DNA of 64,000 bases from an uncultured Phocaeicola sp. (GCA_944320815.1 CALUIZ010000014.1:17602-81601), one strand, 5' to 3'; counted from the stretch's first letter, positions 54,601-63,224 are shown. Notes: generated by a model not told the origin, from the sequence alone. Translations and numbers: made by a program.

Positions 54601-56568
54601 TTGTCTGGTAAGGTCCTTGATTGCTTTCCATACTTGCTGTATTTCGCTGATGCTCAGTTTTGTCTGATTCAGAAGAATGAAGTGCTTGTTCAGGTCATTG
54701 TCACAATAGAGCACATAACAGCGGGCGCTGAGATTAGGGTCACGCCCGGCTCTTCCCGCTTCCTGTATATAATTTTCCAGCGAATCGGAAATGTCGTAAT
54801 GTACCACAAGCCCCACATCCTTTTTGTCGACTCCCATCCCGAAAGCAGATGTAGCTACAATGATGCGTGCCTGGTCGCTCATAAATGCATCCTGATTGGT
54901 GATTTTGTCATCAGAATCCATTTTCCCGTTGAAAGGCAATGCCTTATAGCCGTCGCGGGTCAATTTGTCAGCCAGTTCTTTTGTCCGTTTGGTGCGTGAT
55001 GTGTAGACGATTGTCGGACAATTGGATTCAGATATAAGTTCCCTGAGTTTCAGGTATTTTTCTTCATCCGTTTCAGCATGTATGACAGAATAATGTAGGT
55101 TTGTTCTCGAAGCTGTCGAGGCAAACAGCTCCAGTTCCAGATTCAATGTCTGTTTGAAATAGTCGCAGATGTCTTGTATCACTTTCTGCTTTGCTGTGGC
55201 TGTAAAGCAGGAAACAGGTATCGGAGTTCTGCATTTTTTCTTTTGCTGATATTCCCGGATGAATCTGCCGATGTAGAGATAGTCTACTCTGAAATCCTGT
55301 CCCCATGCAGAGAAGCAATGCGCTTCGTCTATCACGAACCGCACGACATGGCGCGCCCTCAGAATTTTTTCAATGGTTTTTGAACGGAGCATTTCGGGTG
55401 CAATATACAAGAGCGAAGCTTCTCCGTTCTGTACTCTTTGTATTGCCAGTGCTCTTGTAATCGGGTCCAGCAGACCATTGATGGTGACGGCATCTGTTAT
55501 GCCTTTGTCGGCCAAATTATCTACCTGGTCTTTCATCAACGACTGCAACGGTGAGATGACCACTGTAAGTCCGTGTACGGAACGGCCTTCCATAAGTGCC
55601 GGCAGCTGGAAGGTGAGTGACTTTCCACCTCCGGTGGGGAATATTGCCAGCAATGACTTTCCGTCTACGGCAGCTTGTGCAGCCTGCTCCTGAAGAGGTT
55701 CGCCTTCATATGTACGGAATTGTTCATAGCCAAAAAACGCTTTCAGATGGTGGTGTACATCCAGTTGGGTGTTGCAGTAGGCGCATCCTTCGCTACAGCG
55801 GGTGTGCCGCAGGAGTTTTACTACATATTCCACTCCGGGATAATTGTAGAGAACCCATCCGGGAGTAATGGAACGATGGTCGGTCGTGTCAATCAAGGCC
55901 AGTGCATATGCCAGTTCGCACGGCTGCTGCCTGATTATTGTGTCAATGTCGGCATGTCGGCAGATTTTTCCTTCATAAAAGCTTTCGATCAGTTCAGCCA
56001 ATCCTTTATGGATATATTTTGCCCCTACCATGTTGAGGAATCCTTCAAATTCTTTCTGGCCCTCCAGTAGCGATGCGAATATTCTGCGTTTTTCGTCCGG
56101 CAACGCTTCCCAGTGCGCTATCTCGTCCAGCAACAGGTCTCTGGCCTTTTCGCAGTCATTCACCGGATTGTTCATCAGTTCGCTTTCCAGCTTGTCGTCT
56201 TTCACAAGTTTGTGGTAGGGACGTTCCGGAAACAATAAGGGCGAAAGATAGAGTGTGTCTACCAGTGTCTGTCGGGGAGACTTGTCTGAGAACAGATATT
56301 TGGCGTCATGATGAATGATATTATGTCCGCAGATATAGTCTGTGTCGTCAAGAAATCTGAACAGTTCTTCTTTTGACGCTTTATGGAATACTGCGCCGTC
56401 ATTCCGGAGAGCCCCGATGTCATGGATTTTATGACCTCCCAAACCGACCTCCACATCCACTATGGCATAACGCAGGGCATGGAGCGGGACAGGCATAGTG
56501 TCATGGCCGACCACATTGTCTGTGTTTTCGGCATTCCATATTTTTATGAGCCTGTCCCATATCGACAT
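51679..56568 (-). CDS. Exonuclease-RecQ-UvrD fusion helicase
   Basis: 1629 residues. N-terminal DEDD-type exonuclease: Asp38 and Glu40 in YAIVDVEVG, Asp88 in GHNIIHHDAKYL, and NPVNDCEKARDLL near 140. A Cys cluster (RCSEGCAYC) lies near 258-265. RecQ helicase covers about 280-640: FGYEQFRTYEGEPLQEQA, Walker A 311-317 PTGGGKS, DEAH 414-417 and QEAGRAGRD 602-610. Winged-helix segments follow. A full SF1 UvrD-like helicase covers about 1100-1560: CIVVAAGPGSGKTRVLV, VLVIDEAQDM, GDDDQNIYDFRGSD, VVSTIHKAKGREFDDVYMLI. Likely DNA repair or defence against foreign DNA; the role is inferred only from domains. Monocistronic. Confidence 0.85.
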   Translation of the reverse strand: MSIWDRLIKIWNAENTDNVVGHDTMPVPLHALRYAIVDVEVGLGGHKIHDIGALRNDGAVFHKASKEELFRFLDDTDYICGHNIIHHDAKYLFSDKSPRQTLVDTLYLSPLLFPERPYHKLVKDDKLESELMNNPVNDCEKARDLLLDEIAHWEALPDEKRRIFASLLEGQKEFEGFLNMVGAKYIHKGLAELIESFYEGKICRHADIDTIIRQQPCELAYALALIDTTDHRSITPGWVLYNYPGVEYVVKLLRHTRCSEGCAYCNTQLDVHHHLKAFFGYEQFRTYEGEPLQEQAAQAAVDGKSLLAIFPTGGGKSLTFQLPALMEGRSVHGLTVVISPLQSLMKDQVDNLADKGITDAVTINGLLDPITRALAIQRVQNGEASLLYIAPEMLRSKTIEKILRARHVVRFVIDEAHCFSAWGQDFRVDYLYIGRFIREYQQKKKCRTPIPVSCFTATAKQKVIQDICDYFKQTLNLELELFASTASRTNLHYSVIHAETDEEKYLKLRELISESNCPTIVYTSRTKRTKELADKLTRDGYKALPFNGKMDSDDKITNQDAFMSDQARIIVATSAFGMGVDKKDVGLVVHYDISDSLENYIQEAGRAGRDPNLSARCYVLYCDNDLNKHFILLNQTKLSISEIQQVWKAIKDLTRQRKRICCSALEIARQAGWDDSVSDIETRVRTALATLEQSGYLTRGNNVPHVYATGITVKSMEEARNRITASLLFSNDETEKAVRIIKSLISQKYIAKSPDAEAESRIDYLADMLGLGKKEIVSVVERMRQEGILADSKDISAYLLDAGDSERKSRMLLERFGKLEQYILSHIPDESLRISCRQLNENAINDGVSTSKEKDIRTLLYFLTIKGYTRKKEDAAHNLEISRQINLEAIINRFSKRLNICRFAVEWLYRLATEMEKDESQNKAVQFSVVELLNQIKSNPGSLFDRPDELQLEDVEEALLYLSKIGALKLEGGFLVLYNAMDIRRIKDNKTRYKQEDYRMLNEFYKQKIQQVHIVGEYANLMVKDYNAALQYVQDYFQMDYKKFVAKYFKGERIKEIQRNLTPEKYKQIFGQLSRRQMEIISDKDSRCIVVAAGPGSGKTRVLVHKLASLLMLEDVKHEQLLMLTFSRAAATEFKQRLMELIGNAAHYVEIKTFHSYCFDLLGRIGNLDDAKDVVEKAAKMIEDKEVEPNKIGKAVLVIDEAQDMGAAEQALVKALMTRNEEMRVIAVGDDDQNIYDFRGSDSTYMYQLTQMPESRFIEMTENYRSARHIVNFANGFAKNIGRRMKSTPVISMKEEDGWVGLTCHKSKYMYQPLVEELIHRPKKGTSCVLTQTNEEAVIMTALLRKHGISSKLIQSLDGFRFWNLAEMRHFLKHIGQKENTPLIPDESWEQAKRTTFSIYEKSQSLAYVKRCIELFEETNKTKYISDFKEFVFESSVEDFCDVSGAEVVVSTIHKAKGREFDDVYMLITDSYQRNAALMRKYYVGITRAKSRLSIHTDGYCFNYLDADKHIIDTKDYAMPEEIVLQLSHKDVYLDFFKYVKREVLALRSGDSLDYDNFVLYDTSTHRQVAKLSQSMQKELTEWKEKGYEVKSASVRFIVAWKSKNAPKEEPEAAVLLPDLVLSSQSGNA

Positions 56569-56698
56569 GTCCGCAATTATTTTATGTTCAACAAGTGTTC
56601 TGCAAATTTATAAAACTCATTCAGATTTCATTTATAAAAATGATTTTTTTGAGAAGTCTTGAGTCGGAAAACAGCTATTCACGTAGAACCGGATTCTG

Positions 56699-59600
56699 TC
56701 ATTCCTTTTTGTCCTTGTCGACTGCTCTTAGCATTTCTTTTACGGCAGCTTCCAATTGTTCATCAATTCCTTGCAGTAACTTTTCCGGTGTGTTGAAGAC
56801 CTTGATGTCCGGTTCAAGCTGACGGTTTTCCATATAATTCCCTCTCATGTCCATGCAGCCCACCTGTGGGATGCCGAACACGATGGTCGGGTCAATCTGC
56901 CGTTCCCACCAGACGGCTGTCATTGTGCCGGGTACGGGCATGCCTATCAGTTTGCCTATTCCCAGTTCTTTGTACACCCATGGGAATCCGTGTGCGTTGC
57001 TGTAGTTGTCTTCGCAGACCAACACACATGAAGGTTTCAGCCATTTGTTGAACGGGTCACTTCCGATGTATTGTCCGCGCGGGACGAAACGCTGGTATTC
57101 CTTGCCGCTTAGTAAGGTGGCCAGGTCATCGTGCAGCCATCCTCCGCCGTTATGCCGGGTGTCCACGATTACCGCTTCCTTTTTCCTGTTCCGGTCGCTC
57201 AACAGTTCACTGTAGACTGTACGGAAACTCGGACTGTCCATACCTTTCACGTGCACATAGGCAATGCGTCCGTCCGAAAGTTTTTCCACCATCTTCTCAT
57301 TGCGTTTTACCCAGCGTTTGTAAAGCAGTTCGTTCTCCCGGCTTCGGGAGATAGCCTTTATCATGACATTGAAACGTTTTCCGTTTCTAGGATTATAAAC
57401 GGTAAGTTGTATTGTCTTTCCCGCTTTTCCGTCAAGCATCGGATAATAGTCCGTATCTTTCAGTATCGGTTTCCCGTCAATTTTCTCGATGATACATCCC
57501 GGAACCACATCTGTCTTTTTCGCATCAAAGGGACCCTGCTTTATTATTTCCTGTATTTTCAGTCCGTCGCCACTGTATGTGTTGTCAAAGAACACACCCA
57601 GACAGGCGGTTGAAAGCGTTGCGCCCGGTGCATTATAACGTGCTCCCGTGTGCGATCCGTTCAGCTCACCCAGCATTTCACTCAACATTTCCTGAAAATC
57701 ATAATTGTTGCTGATGTGCGGAAGAAAACGTTGATAGTCATCCTTGTATCCTTTCCAGTCCGTTCCGTGCAGATTGGTCACATAGAATTTCTCGAGCACC
57801 TGTTTCCAGATATGGCTGAACATATACTGCCGTTCTTCGTATGGACGATAATTGAATACCGCTTCAAACTCCACAGGTTTTGTTTCTCCCTTTTCCACAT
57901 CAATTCTTCGGATTCCTCCGTTTGTACACAGAAAGACATATTTCTGGTCTTTGTCCGATTCGAGTGAACCATATCCTATGTTTTTCATAAGAATCTTTGT
58001 CTTGTTTTCCTTCAAATCATGTTCCCAGAGGTCGAATCCCCCTTCAAATGAAGCCTGGTAGTAGAGCTTGTCTCCCTTTTCAGTCAGAACCGCGTCACCC
58101 AGATGCGAAGAGTTGACCGTAAGGCGGATAATCCGGTCGCGGCAATTTTCAAGGTCGAATTTCAACGGCTCCACTTCCTCTTTCTTCTCTTTTCTGTCCT
58201 TCTTCTTGTCTTCTTTTTTCTTTCCGTCCTGCTTTTCCTTCTCCTCTGCCTTTTCCTTTTCTTCCACCAATGCAAGCTCCTCTTTGTTCATGCGGAAACG
58301 TTCATAAGCGTCAAGTTCAAAGAACATGATGTAAACGTCGCTTTCCGCTCCCCAGCTTCCATGACTGCGGTATCCCGCCCGGTCGCTTTCCCAAATCATC
58401 GCTTTTCCACCGAGCACCCATTTCGCATTAGAGTCATTGTATCCGCTTTCGGTCAGGTTATGGATTTCACCGTTGCCCGTTGCGCTGACCAGTGCGACAT
58501 CTTTGTTGTTCCATCCTCCTGTGCCTATATAGCCGGTCAGCAGCCATCGGCTGTCGGGACTCCATTCAAACCATTGGTCGCCGTCGCTGTATGAATATTC
58601 AAACTTCCCGTCCATGGCCGTACATACGGATTTGTCATCCAGATTGAGAATACGCAGAGTTGTACGGTTCTCAAGATAAGCCACTTTCTTTCCGTCAGGA
58701 CTGTATTTGGGCTGGAAGGAAGTTGCACTGTTGTCAGTGAGCCGTTCCTCTTTGATGTCGGTGGCATATGTGAAAAGCTTCTCATCCTTTACGGCAAGTG
58801 ATGAGCGGTAAATCTGCCATAAGCCGTCGCGTTCCGATGCATATACCAGACTCCTTCCGTCAGGTGAAAAGCTGAGGCTCCGTTCCTGTTCCGGCGTGTC
58901 AGTCACCTTGCGTGTGGTCTTGTAGTCGGTGGCTGTGACGAACACATCTCCATGCAGTATGAAGGCGATTTCCTTTCCTTCAGGCGATACGGCAATTTCG
59001 GTGGCACCCGAAGTCTTGATTTGTTGCACGAGTGTCGGTTCACTCTGGTCGGTCACGATGTTGACTGACACTTTCTTCGGTTGCTGCCCTTCCTTCATCG
59101 TGTAGATTTCTCCATTGTATCCGTAGCAGAGAGTTCCGTCTTGCGCGGCGGAAAGGAAACGCACCGGATGTCGGGTGTGCCGGGTCAGCTGGACTTCACC
59201 GCTGCCGTCAATGTTGCGTCTGTACACGTTGGATGTGCCGTCCTTTTCGCTCAAGTAATAGAAAGAGTTCCCGTCGTTATTCCATACCGGATTGCGGTCT
59301 TCTCCGTTGAAGTCCGTCAGTTTCGTGTAGGTGCGTTCCCCGTCTTTAAGAGTGCTTGTCCAGATGTCACGGGCGATGGACGATGTATGATGCTTGCGCC
59401 ATGCGTCTTCATATCCTTTTTTGTCGTGATACAGCAGGGTGATGCCGTCGCGTCCCACGCTGATGTCCTCCATAGGGACAGAAGAATAAAGAGCGGGACG
59501 CCCTCCTTCCGTACTGGTCTGATATATTTGCGGAAACTGTGCGCTGGGGAAGGTGAGAGCCTTGGCATCAGGCAAAAGAGTCGCCTCAAAAAGAATGTGT

Positions 59601-59956
59601 CCGTTGTCGGTAAAAGCTACAGGCTTTTCGTTTCCGGAATGAGTCGTGACGCGTTGCGGTGTTCCTCCTTCCTTTCCGATGATATAGACATCAAGGCTGC
59701 CCATGCGGTCGGATGCGAAGGCCAGTCGGGTTCCGTCCGGACTCCATACAGGGTGTGTGTCGTATGATGCATTGGTAGTCAGTTGGGTTGCCTTCCCTCC
59801 TTGTGAAGGAACAGTGTAGATGTCCCCTTTGTAGCAGAAGGCGATTGTTGTTCCATCGGGAGATATGGCGCAATGACGCATCCATAATGGGGATGTTTGG
59901 GCTGTCGCTGCGATTGTCATTGCCGTTCCGGCGAGTATGAGCAGTTTTCTTTTCAT
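56699..59956 (-). CDS. Tricorn-type S41 peptidase (secreted)
   Basis: 1085 residues with signal peptide (LLILAGTAMTIAATAQ). About 20-540 are TolB/beta-propeller repeats (ISPDGTTIAFCYKGDIYTV, WSPDGTRLAFASDR). A Lys/Glu-rich charged linker near 600 (EKEKAEEKEKQDGKKKEDKK) separates a second propeller-like part. PDZ region: GCIIEKIDGKPIL. C-terminal S41 domain: VIVDTRHNGGGWLHDDLATL, with the nucleophile Ser in EDNYSNAHGFPWV and GTMTAVWWE. A periplasmic protease degrading peptides, homologous to tricorn. Monocistronic. Confidence 0.88.
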   Translation of the reverse strand: MKRKLLILAGTAMTIAATAQTSPLWMRHCAISPDGTTIAFCYKGDIYTVPSQGGKATQLTTNASYDTHPVWSPDGTRLAFASDRMGSLDVYIIGKEGGTPQRVTTHSGNEKPVAFTDNGHILFEATLLPDAKALTFPSAQFPQIYQTSTEGGRPALYSSVPMEDISVGRDGITLLYHDKKGYEDAWRKHHTSSIARDIWTSTLKDGERTYTKLTDFNGEDRNPVWNNDGNSFYYLSEKDGTSNVYRRNIDGSGEVQLTRHTRHPVRFLSAAQDGTLCYGYNGEIYTMKEGQQPKKVSVNIVTDQSEPTLVQQIKTSGATEIAVSPEGKEIAFILHGDVFVTATDYKTTRKVTDTPEQERSLSFSPDGRSLVYASERDGLWQIYRSSLAVKDEKLFTYATDIKEERLTDNSATSFQPKYSPDGKKVAYLENRTTLRILNLDDKSVCTAMDGKFEYSYSDGDQWFEWSPDSRWLLTGYIGTGGWNNKDVALVSATGNGEIHNLTESGYNDSNAKWVLGGKAMIWESDRAGYRSHGSWGAESDVYIMFFELDAYERFRMNKEELALVEEKEKAEEKEKQDGKKKEDKKKDRKEKKEEVEPLKFDLENCRDRIIRLTVNSSHLGDAVLTEKGDKLYYQASFEGGFDLWEHDLKENKTKILMKNIGYGSLESDKDQKYVFLCTNGGIRRIDVEKGETKPVEFEAVFNYRPYEERQYMFSHIWKQVLEKFYVTNLHGTDWKGYKDDYQRFLPHISNNYDFQEMLSEMLGELNGSHTGARYNAPGATLSTACLGVFFDNTYSGDGLKIQEIIKQGPFDAKKTDVVPGCIIEKIDGKPILKDTDYYPMLDGKAGKTIQLTVYNPRNGKRFNVMIKAISRSRENELLYKRWVKRNEKMVEKLSDGRIAYVHVKGMDSPSFRTVYSELLSDRNRKKEAVIVDTRHNGGGWLHDDLATLLSGKEYQRFVPRGQYIGSDPFNKWLKPSCVLVCEDNYSNAHGFPWVYKELGIGKLIGMPVPGTMTAVWWERQIDPTIVFGIPQVGCMDMRGNYMENRQLEPDIKVFNTPEKLLQGIDEQLEAAVKEMLRAVDKDKKE

Positions 59957-60156
59957 GGTTATGGCATTTGTCGTTCGTGAATTTTTATATTTTGCGTCAA
60001 ATGTATGACTTTCCTGTCAGAAAAAACAAGATACGACATTCTTTTTTGTCGGATCGGAAGCAAAATGTTCAAAATGTTCGGAAAAATGCCAGTGCCCGGT
60101 TATCCGGTGCAGGAGGAGAAAAGGTAAGCTTCTGGGCACAGAAGTACAAAGCCACA

Positions 60157-60215
60157 AAAGTCCGCATTATGGATTCTGAACGTCGCTGTGAGTGTCGTAT
60201 CCTTTTGCGGACTTT
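60157..60215. repeat. Inverted repeat with GTCCG arms downstream of the envelope/stress cluster
   Basis: AAAGTCCGCA (60157-60166) / TGCGGACTTT (60206-60215), perfect 10-bp arms, 39-nt loop with an inner GGAT/ATCC pair. It lies 46 bp past the stop of the minus-strand gene at 60261 and may be its terminator or processing hairpin. The remainder of 59957-60260 has no gene I can support. Confidence 0.5.
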
Positions 60216-60260
60216 CTGGTCTTGGAGTGGGATGCCGGGAAATACGGCAAAGCTTGCGGA

Positions 60261-60530
60261 TTATTTTTTCTTTTTCCGGTGGAAAAAACTGCGTATGCGC
60301 TTGAGCACCATCAGTCCCGTACGCAGTCCGTCGTAAGCCGCAATGCCGGCATTGACATGCTGCATCAGACTTTCCACCCTGTTCTTGCTTTGCTGGGGAG
60401 CGAAAAGTTCCTGGGTTAGTTCCAGGATATGTTCCTTGGACTCTTTCAGCTCCTTTTTTTTCTGGATCCGCAGGCGGGTGATGGCTTCCAGGGAATATTT
60501 TTGCGTCTGTAAGTTCTGTATCTCGTTCAT
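60261..60530 (-). CDS. Small coiled-coil protein of unknown function
   Basis: 89 residues, strongly charged: AITRLRIQKKKELKESKEHI, a short hydrophobic middle and a Lys-rich end (FFHRKKKK). No signal peptide and no recognised domain. Its ATG overlaps the stop of the holin-like gene (ATGA, 60527-60530). It is the last gene of a three-gene cluster with the holin-like and YtxH-like genes, so it is probably membrane-associated through its partners. Confidence 0.65.
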   Translation of the reverse strand: MNEIQNLQTQKYSLEAITRLRIQKKKELKESKEHILELTQELFAPQQSKNRVESLMQHVNAGIAAYDGLRTGLMVLKRIRSFFHRKKKK

Positions 60531-60901
60531 TGTTTCTGGTTTTCGGAAGGTTCTTCAAGGAATAATCTGGCGAGAAAGTTCACGATGGGTTTGAAAATCC
60601 ATTGTTTCCGCATCCGGTAGATGAGGAGTCCCAGAAGCAGGATGACCGCTCCGATAACCGCGTATGCGCTTATCAGGCTGCCTGTTATGGGGACAAGCGC
60701 ATATACCAGCATGAACGAGAAGTAGAACAATGCCATCATGCACAGGATAATCAGGATGAGGATAAGGATCAGCGTCGACAGAAGGATGGTCAGCTTTTCC
60801 ACCACATCAAGCTTGAGGTACTGGCCCTGCAGCTCGATGTATCTCTTGATTTCCTTGACGAGGCCTTCCAGGTTGTTTATGCTGTTTTCGTTTGCAAACA
60901 T
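60527..60901 (-). CDS. Phage holin III-like / DUF1469 membrane protein
   Basis: 124 residues. N-terminal amphipathic part (INNLEGLVKEIKRYIELQGQ), then two membrane segments (LTILLSTLILILILIILCMM and SAYAVIGAVILLLGLLIY), then a positively charged tail. This is the common DUF1469 pattern, found in stress-induced envelope clusters with YtxH proteins. The phage relation is only by fold name. It follows the YtxH-like gene on the same strand. Confidence 0.78.
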   Translation of the reverse strand: MFANENSINNLEGLVKEIKRYIELQGQYLKLDVVEKLTILLSTLILILILIILCMMALFYFSFMLVYALVPITGSLISAYAVIGAVILLLGLLIYRMRKQWIFKPIVNFLARLFLEEPSENQKQ

Positions 60902-60921
60902 ATCATTCGGGTTATTCAGAT

Positions 60922-60956
60922 AAAAGAGGGTGTGTCAAACTGTCTTTGCCACACCC
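60922..60956 (-). terminator. Hairpin between the YtxH-like and holin-like genes
   Basis: On the minus strand, GGGTGTGGCAAA pairs with TTTGACACACCC and is followed by TCTTTT. It may give partial termination, making the YtxH-like gene more highly expressed than the two genes behind it. Confidence 0.6.
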
Positions 60957-60978
60957 TGCTGAACTTTTGTCAGAAAAA

Positions 60979-61182
60979 TTATTCGGCATCTTTCACTTCT
61001 GCGGCAATCTGGTCTACCAGATCGTCCATTTCAGCACGGTTCAGACGGATGCCTTTCTTGCGGAGCACTTCCGCGATTTTTCTGCGTGTGTCTTCTCCTT
61101 TTTCAGGAGCGAACAAGAGGCCCGCTGCTGCCCCCAGAGTAACTCCGCCCAGGAATGCAGCTACAATACTTAATGCTTTCAT
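60979..61182 (-). CDS. YtxH domain protein
   Basis: 67 residues: membrane segment AAFLGGVTLGAAAGLLFAPE followed by KGEDTRRKIAEVLRKKGIRL and an acidic amphipathic C-terminus. This is the YtxH signature (GA..G.LFAP.KG..tR). These are single-pass envelope/general-stress proteins. First gene of the minus-strand trio. Confidence 0.85.
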   Translation of the reverse strand: MKALSIVAAFLGGVTLGAAAGLLFAPEKGEDTRRKIAEVLRKKGIRLNRAEMDDLVDQIAAEVKDAE

Positions 61183-61323
61183 AATTCATCGTTTTAAAAG
61201 TTATACATCACAAATCTAATAATAATCCTGATAAGTTGTATGTTTTTAGACGAAAAAAGACGAATCATTATCAAAAGAGTGTAATATTAACAGATTTTAA
61301 TAGCTTTCCTCTTTTTATATTGC

Positions 61324-61331
61324 TACTTTTG
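61324..61331 (+). promoter_or_regulatory. -7 promoter box of the SPOR lipoprotein gene
   Basis: TACTTTTG fits TAnnTTTG, 44 nt before the start codon. No perfect -33 TTTG is visible. Confidence 0.45.
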
Positions 61332-61374
61332 TCAAAAATATTTGACGAGAATTCAAACAAAGATTATAGACAAC

Positions 61375-61878
61375 ATGAAGAAGGTAGTTGTAATGGGAAT
61401 GGCATTGTGCGCGGCACTAGCGTTCTCTTCTTGTAAATCAAATGAAAGTGCGTATAAGAAAGCTTACGAAAAGGCAAAACAGATGGAGTTGGCCGAAGCG
61501 CAGAACGCGGCTGAAACACCTGCGGAAGCTCCTGCCGTAGAGGCGGCTCCGGTGGTGGAGACAACTCCCCAGCCGGTGGTGACCACTGCTCCCGTGCGTG
61601 AGGAAAAGGTGGAACTGGTATCGGGCGACGGACTCAAGACTTACAGCGTGGTGTGCGGAAGCTTTGGGGTCAAGGCCAATGCCGATGGTCTGAAGACATG
61701 GCTCGACGGGGAAGGTTACGGCGCGAAGGTGGTGTACAATGCAGAGCGTAACATGTACCGCGTGGTGGTGGAGTCGTTCGACACACGTGAAGAGGCCGCA
61801 CATGCAAGGGACGCTTTCAAGGCGAAATACCCGAACCGTGAGGATTTCCAGGGCGCATGGCTGCTGTATCGGCTTTGA
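61375..61878 (+). CDS. SPOR domain lipoprotein
   Basis: 167 residues from ATG 61375 (MKKVVVMGMALCAALAFSSC); the frame upstream to 61342 lacks signal character. Lipobox FSSC with Cys at 20. A Glu/Ala/Pro/Val-rich linker (about 40-90) leads to a C-terminal SPOR domain (TYSVVCGSFGVKANADGLKT, MYRVVVESFDTREEAAHARD). SPOR domains bind denuded peptidoglycan at division sites. Monocistronic with a terminator. Confidence 0.87.
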   Translation: MKKVVVMGMALCAALAFSSCKSNESAYKKAYEKAKQMELAEAQNAAETPAEAPAVEAAPVVETTPQPVVTTAPVREEKVELVSGDGLKTYSVVCGSFGVKANADGLKTWLDGEGYGAKVVYNAERNMYRVVVESFDTREEAAHARDAFKAKYPNREDFQGAWLLYRL

Positions 61879-61923
61879 TCGCTAGTACATTAGGAAGATT
61901 TCGTATCCAATATTTCTTGTTTG

Positions 61924-61956
61924 AAAGCGACGGCATGGAGGCTGTCGCTTTTTTTT
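61924..61956 (+). terminator. Intrinsic terminator after the SPOR gene
   Basis: AAAGCGAC (61924-61931) / GTCGCTTT (61944-61951) with a 12-nt loop and a T-run to 61956. The next promoter box begins two bases later. Confidence 0.8.
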
Positions 61957-61957
61957 G

Positions 61958-61965
61958 TATCTTTG
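61958..61965 (+). promoter_or_regulatory. -7 promoter box of the PCMD gene
   Basis: TATCTTTG fits TAnnTTTG, 31 nt before the start codon. The -33 region falls inside the preceding terminator hairpin, an unusually tight arrangement. Confidence 0.55.
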
Positions 61966-61996
61966 CCTCCCGTAAAACAAGACTAATCAGACTGAT

Positions 61997-62956
61997 ATGA
62001 AGTTGTATAGGATGATGTGGGGCATAGCCCTTCTGGCGTTTCCGTGCATGATGCGGGCGCAAGAGAAAGTGGTTCCTTTGAAGTATGGCGACATGGAGCA
62101 GTGGGTAACCCGCAGGATTCATGAGTCGGGAATTATCGGAGGAAAGACAAAACTGCTCTATGAATTGGGGCCTACTCAGGAGATTGACGGAAATATTGCA
62201 TATGTCAATCAGGGAGGGTCACCATGGGGAAATTCCAATGTGATGGCGAAGGTGATGGGTATCGTGAAGACCAACACGAGTGTATATCCCGAAAAGCGTG
62301 AAACGGGCGGCCATTGCGCGCGTCTGGAAACGCATATCGAAAGCGTGAAGGTGCTGGGACTGGTGAACATCACGGTGCTCGCTTCGGGTTCGCTGTTCTT
62401 GGGCGACATGAAAGAACCGATTACCGGGACAAAGGACGGGGAGAAGGCACTGAACTCCGGTGTGCCGTTCACTTCACGTCCCAAGGCAGTGCGGTATGAC
62501 TATAAGGTGCAGATGTCGGGAGAACCGAACCGTATCCGTCAGACGGGCTTCAGCCGCAAGTCGACGGTGCCGGGGCAGGATTGTGCAATCATGACCTGTT
62601 TCCTTCAGAAACGCACGGAGGACAAGGACGGAAACATCCTGGCCAAGCGTGTGGGAACGGTGGTAGTGCGCTATAGCAAGTCGGAAGGCTGGCACAATGG
62701 GGCCACTTATGAAATCATGTATGGCGACATCACTCACGACAAACGTTACAATTCGGAACTGATGGGGCTGGGGGCCGGACATTATTATGCGCGCAACAGC
62801 AAAGGGGAGAGCCAACTGATTCAGGAGACCGGATGGGCTGACGCAGACGAGAAGCCTACCCACCTGATTCTTCAGTTCACTTCCAGTCTGGGCGGTGCGT
62901 TTGTAGGTTCTCCAGGCAACAAGTTTTGGGTGGACAATGTGAGTCTGGTGTATTGA
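61997..62956 (+). CDS. PCMD domain (putative carbohydrate metabolism) protein
   Basis: 319 residues with signal peptide (MWGIALLAFPCMMRAQ). It matches the PCMD pattern: YGDMEQWVTRRIHESGIIGG at the mature N-terminus, TGGHCARLETHIE, GVPFTSRPKAVRYDYKVQMS, and a closing GSPGNKFWVDNVSLVY. PCMD domains are jelly-roll modules, probably glycan-binding, in Bacteroidetes surface proteins. No lipobox is visible, so it is probably periplasmic. Confidence 0.8.
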   Translation: MKLYRMMWGIALLAFPCMMRAQEKVVPLKYGDMEQWVTRRIHESGIIGGKTKLLYELGPTQEIDGNIAYVNQGGSPWGNSNVMAKVMGIVKTNTSVYPEKRETGGHCARLETHIESVKVLGLVNITVLASGSLFLGDMKEPITGTKDGEKALNSGVPFTSRPKAVRYDYKVQMSGEPNRIRQTGFSRKSTVPGQDCAIMTCFLQKRTEDKDGNILAKRVGTVVVRYSKSEGWHNGATYEIMYGDITHDKRYNSELMGLGAGHYYARNSKGESQLIQETGWADADEKPTHLILQFTSSLGGAFVGSPGNKFWVDNVSLVY

Positions 62957-62985
62957 CGGACGAATAATCTGTTATTTTTAATAAG

Positions 62986-63034
62986 AATTTGGCGGTTGCC
63001 GACCGGATGATTTTCGATGGGCAACCGCCAAATT
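62986..63034. terminator. Strong terminator after the PCMD gene
   Basis: Perfect 15-bp stem AATTTGGCGGTTGCC (62986-63000) / GGCAACCGCCAAATT (63020-63034). T-run weak on the plus strand; could work in both directions. Confidence 0.7.
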
Positions 63035-63126
63035 GTTTGTGTCTCTGTCTTTCTTTTTTCCTCTCAAGTCCATCCCTTTCTCGGGTGATGTTTTCTTCTG
63101 GTGGAGAAGGTGATGAAAGTTCAGAA

Positions 63127-63166
63127 GAAGCAGCCTTTTATTTGAATTGGAATGGGCGGCTGCTTC
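63127..63166. repeat. Inverted repeat upstream of the CRISPR region
   Basis: GAAGCAGCC (63127-63135) / GGCTGCTTC (63158-63166), perfect 9-bp arms with a 22-nt loop. No T-run. The 63035-63224 stretch has no gene I can support. An 88-codon minus-strand frame covers it (62978-63244), but it starts inside the anti-repeat and has no recognisable domain. Confidence 0.4.
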
Positions 63167-63224
63167 GGATGGAATATCCGCTTGTTTGGGTTTGCTTTCT
63201 TTGATACCATTAGAAACAATCAAT

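Noticed and set aside
60527..60901. Holin-like gene as a sign of a prophage
   Set aside because: DUF1469 proteins with YtxH neighbours are common chromosomal envelope genes; no other phage genes are nearby.
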